Shown here: positions 18,762 to 28,288 of the stretch, one piece after another
Numbering within the stretch: the first letter of the stretch is position 1
Layout of the letters: each line of letters starts with the position of its first letter
Assembly (NCBI RefSeq): GCF_003688555.1
Contig: NZ_REFR01000014.1
Span: 265,660-329,659, forward strand
Length of the DNA: 64,000 nt
DNA from: Eilatimonas milleporae
Lineage (GTDB): Bacteria; Pseudomonadota; Alphaproteobacteria; Sphingomonadales; Kordiimonadaceae
Direction of reading: 5' to 3'
Made by a program: the position numbers and the translations under genes
The notes under the pieces: generated by a model
The model's input: only the letters and a program-made list of their open reading frames with translations
What the model was told of the DNA's origin: nothing
Databases searched by the model: none

Positions 18762-19258
18762 GACGCCGCCCTCCCATCGTCCATGCCCGGCGCGGACCCG
18801 ACAGCGGGCGCCGGACCATCGGGGCTTTGCACATCGGGGTCTTGAACACCGGCAGCCGGGATATCGGGGGCCGACCCCCCTGGCAGCGGACCAGTTGACA
18901 GCGGACTGTCTGACTGGAGGCTGTCCGACTGGGGACTGTCTGGCCGGGAACTATCGGACGGGTGACCATCCAGCATTGGACCATCCGACATTGGGGCTCG
19001 GGGGCCGGCGGCCAGCCGGTAGACGCCCTTCAGGCCCGCCGGGTCCACCGGGCGGCCCTTGCGCAGAAAGACGATGCGGCCCTCGCCCGCCAGGGTTTCG
19101 GCCACCCGGCGTATGGCTGGCAACAGCCGGCGCCAGTCCTCCCCGCCCGTCACCAGTGTCAGGGCAACATCACGCGGCGACACGCTGCGGCGCCCAGTGA
19201 CCAGCTTGGTCAGGGTTTCGGCAATGGCGGCATCCATCCCGCCAGCGGATTTCGTCAT
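18758..19258 (-). CDS. DUF3253 domain protein with repetitive acidic tail
   Basis: 166 residues. Residues 1-85 match the DUF3253 pattern (SVSPRDVALTLVTGGEDWRR, VAETLAGEGRIVFLRKGRPV, then DPAGLKGVYRLA), a small winged-helix-like domain of unknown role. The rest is a degenerate repeat of SDSPQSDS/DGP motifs, matched by repeated CTGTCNGACTG-like DNA at 18890-18965, and looks disordered. It overlaps the HPt start by 4 nt. Confidence 0.7.
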   Translation of the reverse strand: MTKSAGGMDAAIAETLTKLVTGRRSVSPRDVALTLVTGGEDWRRLLPAIRRVAETLAGEGRIVFLRKGRPVDPAGLKGVYRLAAGPRAPMSDGPMLDGHPSDSSRPDSPQSDSLQSDSPLSTGPLPGGSAPDIPAAGVQDPDVQSPDGPAPAVGSAPGMDDGRAAS

Positions 19259-19463
19259 GACGCGGTCCCCAATCCTGCCCGGATTTCACACTGTCTGCTT
19301 ACGGCCCGGCCCTTTTATATGCCCGCAGGTGGCACCGCATGAACCTGTCTCGCCCCGCCTATCCGTCCGCCGGACACGCCCCCTGAAAACGGAGGCGGAA
19401 TAATGGCTGACAACGGCCGGGACGCACGTTAGGCTCGCGCCCAGTTTAAAAGGGAATTGCGTC

Positions 19464-20429
19464 ATGCCAAGGTCTTCTTTGAAAAAATCAGCCCGTTTGG
19501 TTTTCAGCCTCTCGCTGCTGGCCGGCGGACTTGCCGCCTGCGGCTCCGGCCAGGACAGTGACACGGACGAGACGCAGGACCCCGCCGTCCCCCCCACAAT
19601 CGAAGAAAGTGAAACAATGCCCGCAGACGTCGCCGCGTATAAGGCGGAAAATCTTGCCTTTTTGGAGGAAAACGCCGCCCGCGAGGGGATCACGGCCACC
19701 GACAGCGGCCTGCAGTACAAATCCCTGGCCGAAGGGGACGGCGCCACGCCCGAATTGCAGGATTTCGTCGTCGTCCATTATGAGGGCCGGCTGATCGACG
19801 GCACGGTGTTCGACAGCAGCCGCAAACGCGGCGAACCCGCCACCTTCCCTCGCCAGGGCCTGATCTCCGGCTGGGTCGAGGCCCTCGGCCTGATGCGGGC
19901 GGGCGACCGGTGGGAGCTGACCGTGCCCGCCGACATGGCCTACGGCGCCAATGAGCGGCCGTCCATTCCGGCCCATTCCACCCTGATTTTCGATATCGAA
20001 CTGATCGAGGTGAAAAGCCGCGCCGCCCTGATCGAGGATATGAAGGCGCCGCAGCGGGCCTATCTGGACAGCAATGCCGGCGCCGATGGCGTCACCATCA
20101 CCGACAGCGGCCTGCAATACAAGGTGCTGGAAAAAGGTACGGGCGGCGACAACCCGACGGCGGAATCAAACGTCACGGTGCATTATGCCGGCCGCCTGAT
20201 CGACGGCACGGAGTTTGACAGCAGCTACAAGCGCGGCGAGCCCGCCACCTTCCCGCTGAACGGCGTCATTCCCGGCTGGACCGAGGGCCTGCAGCTGATG
20301 CAGGTGGGCGACAAGTTTGAACTGACCGTGCCCGCCGACCTGGGATACGGCGCCCGCGGCGCCGGCCAGACCATTCCGCCCTACGCCACCCTGATCTTCG
20401 AGGTGGAGCTCCTCAACATCGAAGGCTGA
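19464..20429 (+). CDS. FKBP-type peptidyl-prolyl isomerase lipoprotein with two FKBP domains
   Basis: 321 residues. The signal peptide ends in lipobox LAGGLAACGSG, so it is lipid-anchored in the periplasm. Two FKBP domains follow, roughly residues 75-190 and 205-320. Each has the VVVHYEGRLIDGTVFDSS / VTVHYAGRLIDGTEFDSS strand, a W/L-rich pocket (GLISGWVEALGLMRAGD; GVIPGWTEGLQLMQVGDKFE) and a YGANERPSIPAHSTLIFDIE-type end. It catalyses proline isomerisation during envelope protein folding. The two domains are about 50% alike, an internal duplication uncommon in Mip/FkpA-type enzymes, which usually have one. Confidence 0.92.
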   Translation: MPRSSLKKSARLVFSLSLLAGGLAACGSGQDSDTDETQDPAVPPTIEESETMPADVAAYKAENLAFLEENAAREGITATDSGLQYKSLAEGDGATPELQDFVVVHYEGRLIDGTVFDSSRKRGEPATFPRQGLISGWVEALGLMRAGDRWELTVPADMAYGANERPSIPAHSTLIFDIELIEVKSRAALIEDMKAPQRAYLDSNAGADGVTITDSGLQYKVLEKGTGGDNPTAESNVTVHYAGRLIDGTEFDSSYKRGEPATFPLNGVIPGWTEGLQLMQVGDKFELTVPADLGYGARGAGQTIPPYATLIFEVELLNIEG

Positions 20430-20457
20430 CTGTTTCACCGCGTGTTCGGCACAGGAC

Positions 20458-20492
20458 ACGGGACGGCCGGCTGAAGGATTGGGCCGTCCCGT
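20458..20492 (+). terminator. Hairpin after the FKBP gene
   Basis: 11-bp stem ACGGGACGGCC/GGCCGTCCCGT with a 13-nt loop, 29 bp past the FKBP stop. There is no T run, so it may stabilise the 3' end rather than terminate. Confidence 0.4.
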
Positions 20493-20647
20493 ATTCCAAA
20501 GAGTCCCCAACGGGCCTGAGGATACGGCCTGGCCTCTATTAATTTTGGCAGGGTCACACCTTACCCGCAGCGTTCGCGACTGGTATCTGCCGGGTAGGAT
20601 TTTGCCGGCCTGCTGCCCCTCTTTCCCACTGATTTTTGTTGAGCAGG

Positions 20648-20730
20648 GCTTAACCGTCCCACGCCCCCACCCGGCCACCCACGGGATCATATGCTATGGG
20701 TGGCCGGGTGGGGGCGTGGGACGGTTAAGC
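20648..20730. repeat. P element 1: large perfect palindrome
   Basis: 34-nt arms (20648-20681 and 20697-20730) are exact reverse complements beginning GCTTAACCGTCCCACGCCCC. The loop is 15 nt with central CATATG. Related palindromes are at 23801, 27004 and 29332. This gap (20493-20828) holds no gene; short frames in it are products of the repeat. Confidence 0.9.
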
Positions 20731-20828
20731 TCTTCGGGCTATAATCCCGTGAGGGAAAGGACCGGCCAGGCTTTTCAAACAAATTAAGGCAGGGCACCCA
20801 ACTTCTGGCACCATCAAAGGTCACACCC

Positions 20829-21098
20829 TCACACTAGGCACAGCACGCCGTAACAGGTGCCGAAGACAAAGCGGAACAGCAGGTACAGGGCGGTGTCGAT
20901 TGCCGCCATGGCGGCCAAAAACGGCAGGGCGACATACAGGACGCCATAGGCGAACGCCCACACGGTCAGGCGCGGCGGCGGCAGGTGCCGGCCCTGGACC
21001 GGTCCCGGCCTCGATCTCCGGCCCGTTCCACCTGAGGCTTCGTCGGCCTGTCGCTTATGTCTTTTGCCCTTGCGTCCGGGCGGCGGCTGTTCTGTCAT
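20829..21098 (-). CDS. Small membrane protein, unknown
   Basis: 89 residues from ATG 21098. A basic, proline-rich first half (TEQPPPGRKGKRHKRQ) is followed by one long hydrophobic region (LTVWAFAYGVLYVALPFLAA MAAIDTALYLLF) that can make two short helices. A longer upstream frame on this strand is only the shadow of the opposite gene. It is divergent from the acyltransferase-like gene at 21159, with 60 bp between starts. No family recognised. Confidence 0.5.
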   Translation of the reverse strand: MTEQPPPGRKGKRHKRQADEASGGTGRRSRPGPVQGRHLPPPRLTVWAFAYGVLYVALPFLAAMAAIDTALYLLFRFVFGTCYGVLCLV

Positions 21099-21158
21099 GG
21101 GCGGCAGTTTAGCCCTTCCCGCCCGTCGCGGCAAAGGGGCGCTAGCAGCTGGACGCCC

Positions 21159-22175
21159 ATGATGACGGACATCGCACCAGACGGCATAGACCTGCATTTC
21201 GGCGACATCGCGGCCCCGGACTGGGACGCGGTGGACGCCGACAGGCCACTGCCGGTGCAGCAGCACTGGGCCTACGGCCTGGCGGCGACGGCCATGGGCG
21301 GGCGGGTCCGGCAGGTGACCGTCACGGCCCACGGCCGGGCGGTGGCCATCGGTCTGATGGGGACGCGGCGGATCGCCAGGCTGATCCAGTTGTCGAGCCT
21401 GCTGCGCGGACCGGTGTGGCTGCCGGCGGCACGGGCCGGGCCGGGCAGGCGGATCGCCATTTTCAAGGCCCTGGCGCAAGCCCATCCCAAGCACCGCTGG
21501 TGTTTCCTCGCCGTTCAGCCCGACTGGCCCGCCGGCGGTGGCGCGGATTGGGACGGGGACGTAGACACAGGTGCGCGCGGCGATGCTGTCCTGCGGCGGG
21601 CGGGACTGCGGCGCGTGATGTCCGGTTTTTCCACCGCCTGGCTGGACCTGCGCACCGATACGGACCGGTTGCGCGCGGGTCTGCGGCAGAAATGGCGCAA
21701 CCAGTTGAAAAAAGCCGAGGCCGCTCGGATACAGATCGCCGTCGGCGGCACGCGGGCAAGGCAGTATGACTGGCTGATCACTGCGGAAGACGCACAGCAG
21801 ACGGCGCGCGGATACCGCGCCCTGCCGGCCGGCTTTGCCCGTGCCTATGCCGGGGCGACGACGACAGCGCCCGGGACCGCGTGCGGTGCCGGCATGCTGT
21901 CGGTGACCGCCCATCTGGGCGGGCAGAAAGTGGCGGGCGCCCTGTTTCTGTGCCACGGCACCAGCGCCACCTATCATATCGGCTGGACCGGGGCGCCAGG
22001 CCGCGCGGTCTCGGCGCAGAACCGGGTGCTGTGGGAGGGATGCCTGGCCCTGAAGGATCGGGGTATCCGCTTTCTGGACCTGGGCGGGCTGGACACCGGA
22101 GCGCTGGCGGGGATCAGCCGGTTCAAGCTGGGGCTCGGCGCCGCGCCCGTGACGCTGACCGGGAGCTGGATGTGA
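21159..22175 (+). CDS. FemAB/GNAT-fold acyltransferase-like protein
   Basis: 338 residues from the double ATG at 21159/21162. Two GNAT-like halves are seen: an N-terminal part with AVAIGLMGTRRIARLIQLSS and LLRGPVWL, and a C-terminal part with LRAGLRQKWRNQLKKAEAA, then VAGALFLCHGTSATYHIGWT and LWEGCLALKDRGIRFLDLGG ending GISRFKLGLGA. This layout (QKWRNQLKKAE... ATYHIG... FLDLGG...FK.G.G) is that of FemAB-like peptidyl/acyl transferases used in cell-wall or lipid modification. The substrate is not known. It stands alone, with a Zur-boxed gene 150 bp downstream. Confidence 0.7.
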   Translation: MMTDIAPDGIDLHFGDIAAPDWDAVDADRPLPVQQHWAYGLAATAMGGRVRQVTVTAHGRAVAIGLMGTRRIARLIQLSSLLRGPVWLPAARAGPGRRIAIFKALAQAHPKHRWCFLAVQPDWPAGGGADWDGDVDTGARGDAVLRRAGLRRVMSGFSTAWLDLRTDTDRLRAGLRQKWRNQLKKAEAARIQIAVGGTRARQYDWLITAEDAQQTARGYRALPAGFARAYAGATTTAPGTACGAGMLSVTAHLGGQKVAGALFLCHGTSATYHIGWTGAPGRAVSAQNRVLWEGCLALKDRGIRFLDLGGLDTGALAGISRFKLGLGAAPVTLTGSWM

Positions 22176-22273
22176 GAAAAGCGGAGAGCGGCGGGGTTGA
22201 TGCGACGGGAAGCGACACCGGCCCCGCCCCGGGCCAAAAGCGAACCCGGCGCGAATTTACTGGCGCCGAGAAG

Positions 22274-22288
22274 TGTTATATTATAACA
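22274..22288 (+). promoter_or_regulatory. Zur box upstream of the ZIP-like gene
   Basis: TGTTATATTATAACA is a perfect 7-1-7 palindrome matching the core of the known Zur operator (TGTTATANTATAACA). It lies 42 bp before ATG 22330. Confidence 0.85.
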
Positions 22289-22329
22289 AATTGCGATACA
22301 GCCTGAACGGCATTGAGTGTGCCGCCCCG

Positions 22330-23703
22330 ATGGAAAACCGAGACCGCTGGAAAACGAGACTGCCGCCCGTGCCCGTGAACCTTGTCATTTTAACGCTTGT
22401 CACCGCCGGCGCGCCGCTGATCGCCGGGATGCTGTCGCGCACGCCGGTCTTGCGGCGGGGGCTGGACGGCTTTGTCCTGGTCACGGTGCTGGCGCTGGGG
22501 GTGCTGAGCCTGCTGCCGGACGCCATGGCGCATCTGGGGCTGCCGGCGCTGTTGCTGGCGGCCCTCGGCTTCGGCCTGCCGTGGCTGGCCGAGCGGCTGC
22601 TGCACCACGGCGAGACGGCCACCCACCGCCTGCTGCTGGTGCTGTCGGTGTGCGCCTTTGCCCTGCACGTGGCGGGCGACGGCGCGGCACTGGCCCATTT
22701 CGGCGCGCGAATCGGCGACGACGGGAACTTTGCCGCCGGCATGATCATCCTGCACCGCATGGGGGTCGCCACCGCGCTGTGGTGGCTGCTGCGCCCCATG
22801 CTGGGCGTGGCCGGCAGCCTGGCGATGATCCTGCTGCTGGCGGTGGTCACGCCGGCCGGCTATATGCTGGGCAGTGCCCTGGACGGGGTGGTCCACGCAC
22901 CGGTGAGCGCCGGCCTGCTGGCCTTTGCCGCCGGGTCGCTGCTGCATGTGATGCTGCATCCGGTGGAAATGCCGGCGCAACACACCCCGCCGGCCGGCGG
23001 CACAGAGACCACGGGGAATGCGGGGAACGCGGAGGCCGATACGGGGAACCGGCGCCGGCGCGCCTATGCCATGGCGCACCGGATCGGGACCTGTGCCGGG
23101 CTTGTCTTTGTCGCGCTGGTCTGGGGCGGGGTTCTGACCGGCGATGGGACGGCAGACCCCGGCATGGCTGATCACGGCATGGCGGATCATGGCATCGTAG
23201 GGCACGCGCCGGCGGATCCCGCGTTGGCAGAGAAGGCCCTGACGGACCCGGAAAAGGCGAACCAAGAACAGGTGGGCCAGGAACAGGCGGGTCGGGAACA
23301 GACGGGTCGGGAACAGACGGGCCACACCCTGACGGGACACGACCTGACGGGACACGGGGCCGCCATGGACCTGACCGTGGTGCGCCTGCTGTCACCGCTG
23401 CTGCTGACCCTGCTGGCGGTGCGGGGCGCGGCGCCCTGGACGGTGCTGGCCGCCGTCACCGCCGGCCTGACCGGCCCGCTGAGCCCGGCGGCGACATGGA
23501 TCGCCGCCTGGACATCCGCCTGGCCGCCGGCCGCCGGGATCCTCCTGCTGTGCAATGCGACCCTTGCCCTGTGGGCGGTGGCGGTGGCGGGGCTGATGAT
23601 CCGCGACGGCGCCCGGCGGTTCTTCGAGCCCTTTGTCCCGGCCCATCGCGGCCACAGCCACGGCACACACGCCAACATGTCCGCGCCGGGCACATCCGCA
23701 TAA
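22330..23703 (+). CDS. ZIP-like polytopic membrane protein with His-rich loop, probable Zur-regulated zinc permease
   Basis: 457 residues, about 8-10 hydrophobic helices. HVAGDGAALAHFG in one helix and LHRMGVATALWWLLRP in the next resemble the metal-binding TM4-TM5 histidines of ZIP transporters (HSFADG...H). A long hydrophilic loop (about 270-345) carries MADHGMADHGIVGH and GHTLTGHDLTGHG, and the C-terminus has HRGHSHGTHANMS; both can bind metal. With the Zur box 42 bp upstream, zinc uptake into the cytoplasm is the natural inference. Overall similarity to textbook ZIP proteins is weak, so transport is inferred, not shown. Confidence 0.65.
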   Translation: MENRDRWKTRLPPVPVNLVILTLVTAGAPLIAGMLSRTPVLRRGLDGFVLVTVLALGVLSLLPDAMAHLGLPALLLAALGFGLPWLAERLLHHGETATHRLLLVLSVCAFALHVAGDGAALAHFGARIGDDGNFAAGMIILHRMGVATALWWLLRPMLGVAGSLAMILLLAVVTPAGYMLGSALDGVVHAPVSAGLLAFAAGSLLHVMLHPVEMPAQHTPPAGGTETTGNAGNAEADTGNRRRRAYAMAHRIGTCAGLVFVALVWGGVLTGDGTADPGMADHGMADHGIVGHAPADPALAEKALTDPEKANQEQVGQEQAGREQTGREQTGHTLTGHDLTGHGAAMDLTVVRLLSPLLLTLLAVRGAAPWTVLAAVTAGLTGPLSPAATWIAAWTSAWPPAAGILLLCNATLALWAVAVAGLMIRDGARRFFEPFVPAHRGHSHGTHANMSAPGTSA

Positions 23704-23800
23704 AATATCCGGCGACAGTGACGATATCCGGCCTGCGGGCCCCGGACTGACGGCAAAAGCCGGCAAGGGCCCGGGCGTCCGGCTCATTATGGTTTGAAGA

Positions 23801-23883
23801 GCCTAGCCGGCCCGCTCCCCCTCCCGGCCACCCATAGCGTACGATCCCGTGGGTGGCCGGGAGGGGGAGCGGGCCGGCTAGGC
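23801..23883. repeat. P element 2: large perfect palindrome
   Basis: Exact 34-nt arms at 23801-23834 and 23850-23883, starting GCCTAGCCGGCCCGCTCCCC. The 15-nt loop is the reverse complement of the type seen in P elements 1 and 3, with centre CGTACG. The outer stem differs from P1 in many positions, with every change compensated in the other arm. It fills the gap between two plus-strand genes. Confidence 0.9.
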
Positions 23884-24018
23884 AGCGCCCGGCAAAAATC
23901 AGTGGAGCAACAAGACAACCAAACCCTGGCCCAATTGAAAAAATGAGAGTAGACCGGCCGGGCCCTGCAAAAACCGGACGAACGGCAGGGGGCACAATGC
24001 ACACATGCGGAAACACCC

Positions 24019-24846
24019 ATGCGATTTAAAAACCGGACAGTGGTTCTGACGGGCGGGACGGCGGGCCTTGGCGAGGTGACGGTCAAGGCGTTCGCGCGCG
24101 AGGGCGCGCATGTTTTCTTTTGCGGCCTGATCGACGCGGAGGGCGAACGGGTGGCCGCTGAAGCCACGGAAGCGGCCACACAAGCCGCGACAGACGCGGC
24201 CGGGGACGCCGGAGCGGGCGGCACGGCCCGGTACCGCCGGGCGGACGTGCGGCGGGCCGGGGACATGGCCGCCCTGGTGGAGGACGCCGTGACCGCCACC
24301 GGCCGACTGGATGTGGCGGTGAACAATGCCGCCATATCCCATGCGGCCGCCCGCATGGCCGAGCAGCCGCTGGACAGTGTCAACGATGTGTTCGCCACCA
24401 ATATCATGGGGGTGTGGCACGCCATGCACCACCAGATCCCGCCCATGGCACGGGCGGGCCGGGGCGCGATCGTCAACGTCGCCTCGATCCTGGGGGCTGA
24501 GGGGGCGCCGTGGATGGCGGCGTATGGCGCCAGCAAGCACGCGGTGATCGGCCTGACGAAAAGCGCGGCGCTGGACTATGCCGGCGCGGGCCTGCGCATC
24601 AATGCGCTGTCACCGGGGCCGATGCGGACCCCGATGTTCCGCCGGGCGCTGGAGGATATCGGCGGCGACCTGAGCAAATATGCCGGCGGCCTGCCGGACA
24701 GCGGCCCGCTGGACCCGGCGGCGGTCGCCGAGACCGTGCTGTTCCTGGCCAGCGACGGCGCCGCCGGCATCAACGGCGCCAATATCATCGTCGACGCCGC
24801 CACCACCAGCGGCCATGCGGGCCCGCCCGAAACGCGGCAGGCATGA
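24019..24846 (+). CDS. Short-chain dehydrogenase/reductase (SDR)
   Basis: 275-residue classical SDR, an NAD(P)-dependent oxidoreductase. The cofactor motif is TGGTAGLG near residue 12, then NNAA, the catalytic S (NVASILG), Y and K in YGASKHAV, and SPGPMRTPMF after the active site. The DVR/AA-rich insert around residues 45-70 is longer than usual (EATEAATQAATDAAGDAG). The C-terminal PAAVAETVLFLASDGAAGIN is typical. Substrate unknown. ATG 24019 starts one residue before the first beta strand; there is no close operon partner. Confidence 0.9.
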   Translation: MRFKNRTVVLTGGTAGLGEVTVKAFAREGAHVFFCGLIDAEGERVAAEATEAATQAATDAAGDAGAGGTARYRRADVRRAGDMAALVEDAVTATGRLDVAVNNAAISHAAARMAEQPLDSVNDVFATNIMGVWHAMHHQIPPMARAGRGAIVNVASILGAEGAPWMAAYGASKHAVIGLTKSAALDYAGAGLRINALSPGPMRTPMFRRALEDIGGDLSKYAGGLPDSGPLDPAAVAETVLFLASDGAAGINGANIIVDAATTSGHAGPPETRQA

Positions 24847-25064
24847 CCGCACCTTGAAATCCGGGCCGGACGACCCCACAGTCTGTTGCTGACGGGCGAT
24901 GCGCGGGGGACGGACCAAGCCCCCCTGAAACGGTACTTTGAAACAGTATTCTGAAACAGGGCCATAAAACGGCCCTATAAAGACGGCCTTGTGAAAATCC
25001 ATGTTCCACGCCCGTGGTGCAAACCGGTGTTTCGAGAGCGGCAGTGTCCGGCGGCAGACGATTT

Positions 25065-26270
25065 ATGACAGACTTGCAGAGCGACAGTGAGACCGGGCCT
25101 GAAAACCAGGCCAAGGCCCAAGCAGAGATACAGACAGAGATACAGGCGGAGACACAGGTGGAAACACAGGCGCAGGCCCATCCGGTGAGCGCCTGGTTCC
25201 GGCGCACCTTCGCCGACCCGCAGATGGTGCTGCTGGTGGTGGTCGTCGCCCTGGCCTTTCTGGGGATCATGCTGTTCGCCCAGATGCTGGCGCCGGCCAT
25301 CGCCGCCGTGGTCATCGCCTTTCTTCTGGACGGGCCGGTGAAGTGGCTGGAACGGCGCGGGGTGCCGCAACTGCTGGCGATCCCAGGTGTTTTCATCGGG
25401 TTTCTGGCGCTGAGCACGGTGATCCTGCTGTCGGTGGTGCCGCCGCTGGTCACCCAGATCGCCGGTTTCATCAATGAAAGCCCGGCCATGGTGGAAAGCC
25501 TGACGGACCTGCTGCTGGAATTGCAGCAGCGGTTCCCGGCCATCGTGACGGAGGCGCAGGTGGAAAGCTGGCTGGCACAGATCGGCGCCGAGATCGGGGC
25601 GCTGGGCCCGCGCATCCTGCAATACAGTCTGAGCGGCCTGACCGGAACGGTGACCATGATCGTCTATCTGGTTCTGGTGCCGCTGATGGTGTTTTTCTTC
25701 CTGAAGGACAAGCGCGAGATCCTGGCCTGGGCCGCCAGCTTCCTGCCGGCGGAAAAGCCCATCATCGAACAGGTCTGGGGCGAGGTGGTCGGCCGGGCCG
25801 GCGATTATGCGCGCGGCAAGATCTATGAAATCCTGATCATGGCGGTGTCGGCCTTTGTCATCTATCAGCTGATCGGCCTGCGCTATGCCACGCTGCTGGC
25901 GGTGGCGACGGGGCTGAGCGTGATCATCCCCTATATCGGCGCGGCCGCCGTGACCCTGCCCATTGCGCTGGTGGGCTATTTCCAGTGGGGATTCAGTTCG
26001 GAAATGGCGGTGGCGGTGGCGGCCTATCTTGGATTGCAGGCGGTCGACGGCAACATTCTGTCGCCGCTTCTGTTTTCGGAGGTGGTGCAGCTGCACCCCA
26101 ATGCCATCATCGTGGCGGTGCTGGTTTTTGGCGGCATATGGGGCTTTTGGGGGGTGTTTTTCGCCATTCCGCTGGCCACCGTGGCCAACGCGGTGGTGCG
26201 CGCCTGGCGCGACAGAACACAGGACCTGGTGGCATCCGCCGTAGGAGAGGCAAACACCCCCCCGTTGTAA
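25065..26270 (+). CDS. AI-2E family transporter (PerM/TqsA-like)
   Basis: 401 residues, eight hydrophobic segments. Family features include MLAPAIAAVVIAFLLDGPVK, VPLMVFFFLKDKREI, YARGKIYEILIMAVSAFVIY and GLSVIIPYIGAAAVTLP, and the end GIWGFWGVFFAIPLATVANA. Members export small molecules or act as Na+/H+ antiporters; AI-2 export is shown only for TqsA. The N-terminus has a short Gln/Glu repeat (EIQTEIQAETQVETQAQ) encoded by imperfect 12-bp DNA repeats. The gap before it holds a 24958-24977 hairpin and three TGAAAC repeats. Confidence 0.9.
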   Translation: MTDLQSDSETGPENQAKAQAEIQTEIQAETQVETQAQAHPVSAWFRRTFADPQMVLLVVVVALAFLGIMLFAQMLAPAIAAVVIAFLLDGPVKWLERRGVPQLLAIPGVFIGFLALSTVILLSVVPPLVTQIAGFINESPAMVESLTDLLLELQQRFPAIVTEAQVESWLAQIGAEIGALGPRILQYSLSGLTGTVTMIVYLVLVPLMVFFFLKDKREILAWAASFLPAEKPIIEQVWGEVVGRAGDYARGKIYEILIMAVSAFVIYQLIGLRYATLLAVATGLSVIIPYIGAAAVTLPIALVGYFQWGFSSEMAVAVAAYLGLQAVDGNILSPLLFSEVVQLHPNAIIVAVLVFGGIWGFWGVFFAIPLATVANAVVRAWRDRTQDLVASAVGEANTPPL

Positions 26271-26378
26271 AACGCAAAGACGGCGGGCCGGGGGAAGATT
26301 CAATTGCGCTGAGGTCTTCCAATCGGCGGCAATATCTGCACAATGGGCCGCGTTTTCATCATTGAACAAAGACACGCC

Positions 26379-26732
26379 ATGATCCTCGAATCCCGCAGTA
26401 TTATTTTTTCCGACGAAGAGTTGGTCCTGGCCATGCGCCCGATTATGGAAACCAAGGGTCTGGACCAGAATCTTCATCCCACCGCCGTGGTCTCCGAACT
26501 GGACGACGAAGGCGAGGTGGCCGTACGCTTCGAATCAAACGGGTCCGAGCCCGTCCAGTTTTCCAGCCGGGAAGTGGGCGCGGCGGTTTTGAACCATTGT
26601 ATCGATCAGGGCATCCCCCTGCCGCGCGGATCCTATAAGGAACTGGCGATCCGCGGCGACCATGTGGCGCTGATCGTGCGCCTGGAAACCGGCGGCAGCA
26701 CCGGCGGCACCGCCGATTACGACGACGAATAA
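26379..26732 (+). CDS. Conserved-looking hypothetical protein
   Basis: 117 residues from ATG 26379 (MILESRSIIFSDEELVLAMR). Acidic; it has alternating strand/helix character with no membrane segment, and a Gly/Asp tail (GGSTGGTADYDDE). The coding pattern is convincing (regular third-position GC). No family recognised. It follows the AI-2E transporter by 108 bp on the same strand and may be co-transcribed. Confidence 0.6.
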   Translation: MILESRSIIFSDEELVLAMRPIMETKGLDQNLHPTAVVSELDDEGEVAVRFESNGSEPVQFSSREVGAAVLNHCIDQGIPLPRGSYKELAIRGDHVALIVRLETGGSTGGTADYDDE

Positions 26733-27003
26733 CCACACCCCCGTCTGGCGCGTAGCATAGCGGCCGATACGGCATGTTCCCCCGTCAGGACCGGACACCG
26801 GGCAAGGTCGGGACGCCTGAACCCTTATTTGATTTTTGGATGTGACCGGCGCCGGGTGTTTTCCGAGCGGCGTGCGGTGCGCCGGGTATTTATGGCTCCA
26901 AGAGCTTGGCCGTTCCTGATTTTTGTCGGGAAGAGCCTTGCCAGCCCGCTTTATTGCCCGAAGAGCCTGGCCGTCCCGCTCCACCCACTAATTTTTATTG
27001 GGC

Positions 27004-27092
27004 AGAGCTTAACCGTCCCACTCCCCCACCCGGCCACCCACGGGATCGTACGCTATGGGTGGCCGGGTGGGGGAGTGGGACGGTTAAGCTCT
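27004..27092. repeat. P element 3: large palindrome with extra outer half-arms
   Basis: Exact 37-nt arms (27004-27040 and 27056-27092, starting AGAGCTTAACCGTCCCACTC), with a 15-nt loop centred on CGTACG. Further imperfect outer arms lie at about 26970-26990 (CCGTCCCGCTCCACCCACT) and 27108-27125. It lies between convergent genes (26733-27166), a region with no other feature; cysK transcripts would end here. Confidence 0.9.
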
Positions 27093-27166
27093 TCGAGTCA
27101 TAATCCAGTGGGGGAGCGGGACGGCAAAGCTCTGCCCGATAAAACCCGGAACACTAGGCTTCCAGC

Positions 27167-28090
27167 CTAGTGTTCCGGCAGAAAATCCGGCACGGACAGA
27201 TAGCGTTCGCCGGTGTCGTAGCAGAAGCCGAGAATGCGCGTGCCCTCGGCGATGCCCTGGTCCGCGATCGCCTTGTCGATGGCGGCGAGTGTGGCACCGG
27301 AGGAAATGCCGATGAGCGCGCCTTCCTCCCGCGCGGCGCGCAGGGCCATGGCCTTGGCCGCGTCGGCGTCGACCTGGACGATGCCGTCCAAAAGCGCGGT
27401 GTCCATGATGCCGGGGACAAAGCCGGCACCGATGCCCTGGATAGGGTGCGGCCCCGGCGCGCCGCCGGACAGAACCGGCGACAGCGCCGGTTCGACCGCC
27501 AGCACCTTCAGGAACGGCCAGTCCTTTTTCAGCAGCTCGGCACAGCCGGTGATATGGCCGCCGGTGCCGACACCGGTGATCATGTAATCGAGGCCGTCGT
27601 CAAAATCGGCGAGGATTTCCTGCGCCGTGGTCAGGCGGTGCACTTCCAGATTGGCGGGGTTTTCAAACTGTTGCGGCATCCAGGCGCCAGGGGTCTCGGC
27701 GACAAGCTGTTCGGCGCGGGCGACCGCGCCCTTCATGCCCTGTTCCTTCGGCGTCAGGTCGAATGTGGCGCCGTAGGCCAGCATCAGGCGCCGCCGTTCC
27801 AGCGACATGGATTCAGGCATGACCAGGATAAGCCGATACCCCTTGACCGCCGCCACCATGGCAAGGCCGATACCGGTATTGCCCGATGTGGGTTCGATAA
27901 TGGTACCGCCGGGGGTCAGCGCGCCGCTGTTTTCAGCGGCCTCGATCATGGCAAGGGCGATGCGGTCCTTGATCGAGCCGCCGGGATTGGCGCGCTCCAT
28001 CTTCAGCCAGACTTCGTGGGCGGGGAACAGGCGCGACAGACGCACATGCGGCGTGTCGCCGATGGTTTCAAGAATGGATGATGCTTTCAT
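27167..28090 (-). CDS. cysK: Cysteine synthase A (O-acetylserine sulfhydrylase)
   Basis: 307 residues, a PLP-dependent fold-type II enzyme making cysteine from O-acetylserine and sulfide. Conserved: [17 protein letters not shown], the PLP lysine in [10 protein letters not shown], the substrate loop [32 protein letters not shown], the phosphate-binding [10 protein letters not shown], and SSGATLAAI near the end. ATG 28090 gives the normal family start; the frame is open further upstream without conservation. It lies 198 bp downstream of the serine acetyltransferase gene on the same strand, completing the two-step pathway. Confidence 0.95.
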   Translation of the reverse strand: MKASSILETIGDTPHVRLSRLFPAHEVWLKMERANPGGSIKDRIALAMIEAAENSGALTPGGTIIEPTSGNTGIGLAMVAAVKGYRLILVMPESMSLERRRLMLAYGATFDLTPKEQGMKGAVARAEQLVAETPGAWMPQQFENPANLEVHRLTTAQEILADFDDGLDYMITGVGTGGHITGCAELLKKDWPFLKVLAVEPALSPVLSGGAPGPHPIQGIGAGFVPGIMDTALLDGIVQVDADAAKAMALRAAREEGALIGISSGATLAAIDKAIADQGIAEGTRILGFCYDTGERYLSVPDFLPEH

Positions 28091-28288
28091 ATGTCCCTCC
28101 GCTGGCTTGGCAAGGATTGGAAACGGGGACCGGTGCCGGGCGGCACGGCCGGACAAGGCCGCCGCGCCGCATTCCCGCGTCACAGTGTGTCCGGGTCACA
28201 CTATGTCATAAATGATTGCCGTTTTGTGGCCGCAAGGCCGCAAAGGGCGGCTGTTCCGGATTCAGTGGGTCAGGGTCGATAAAGGGGC

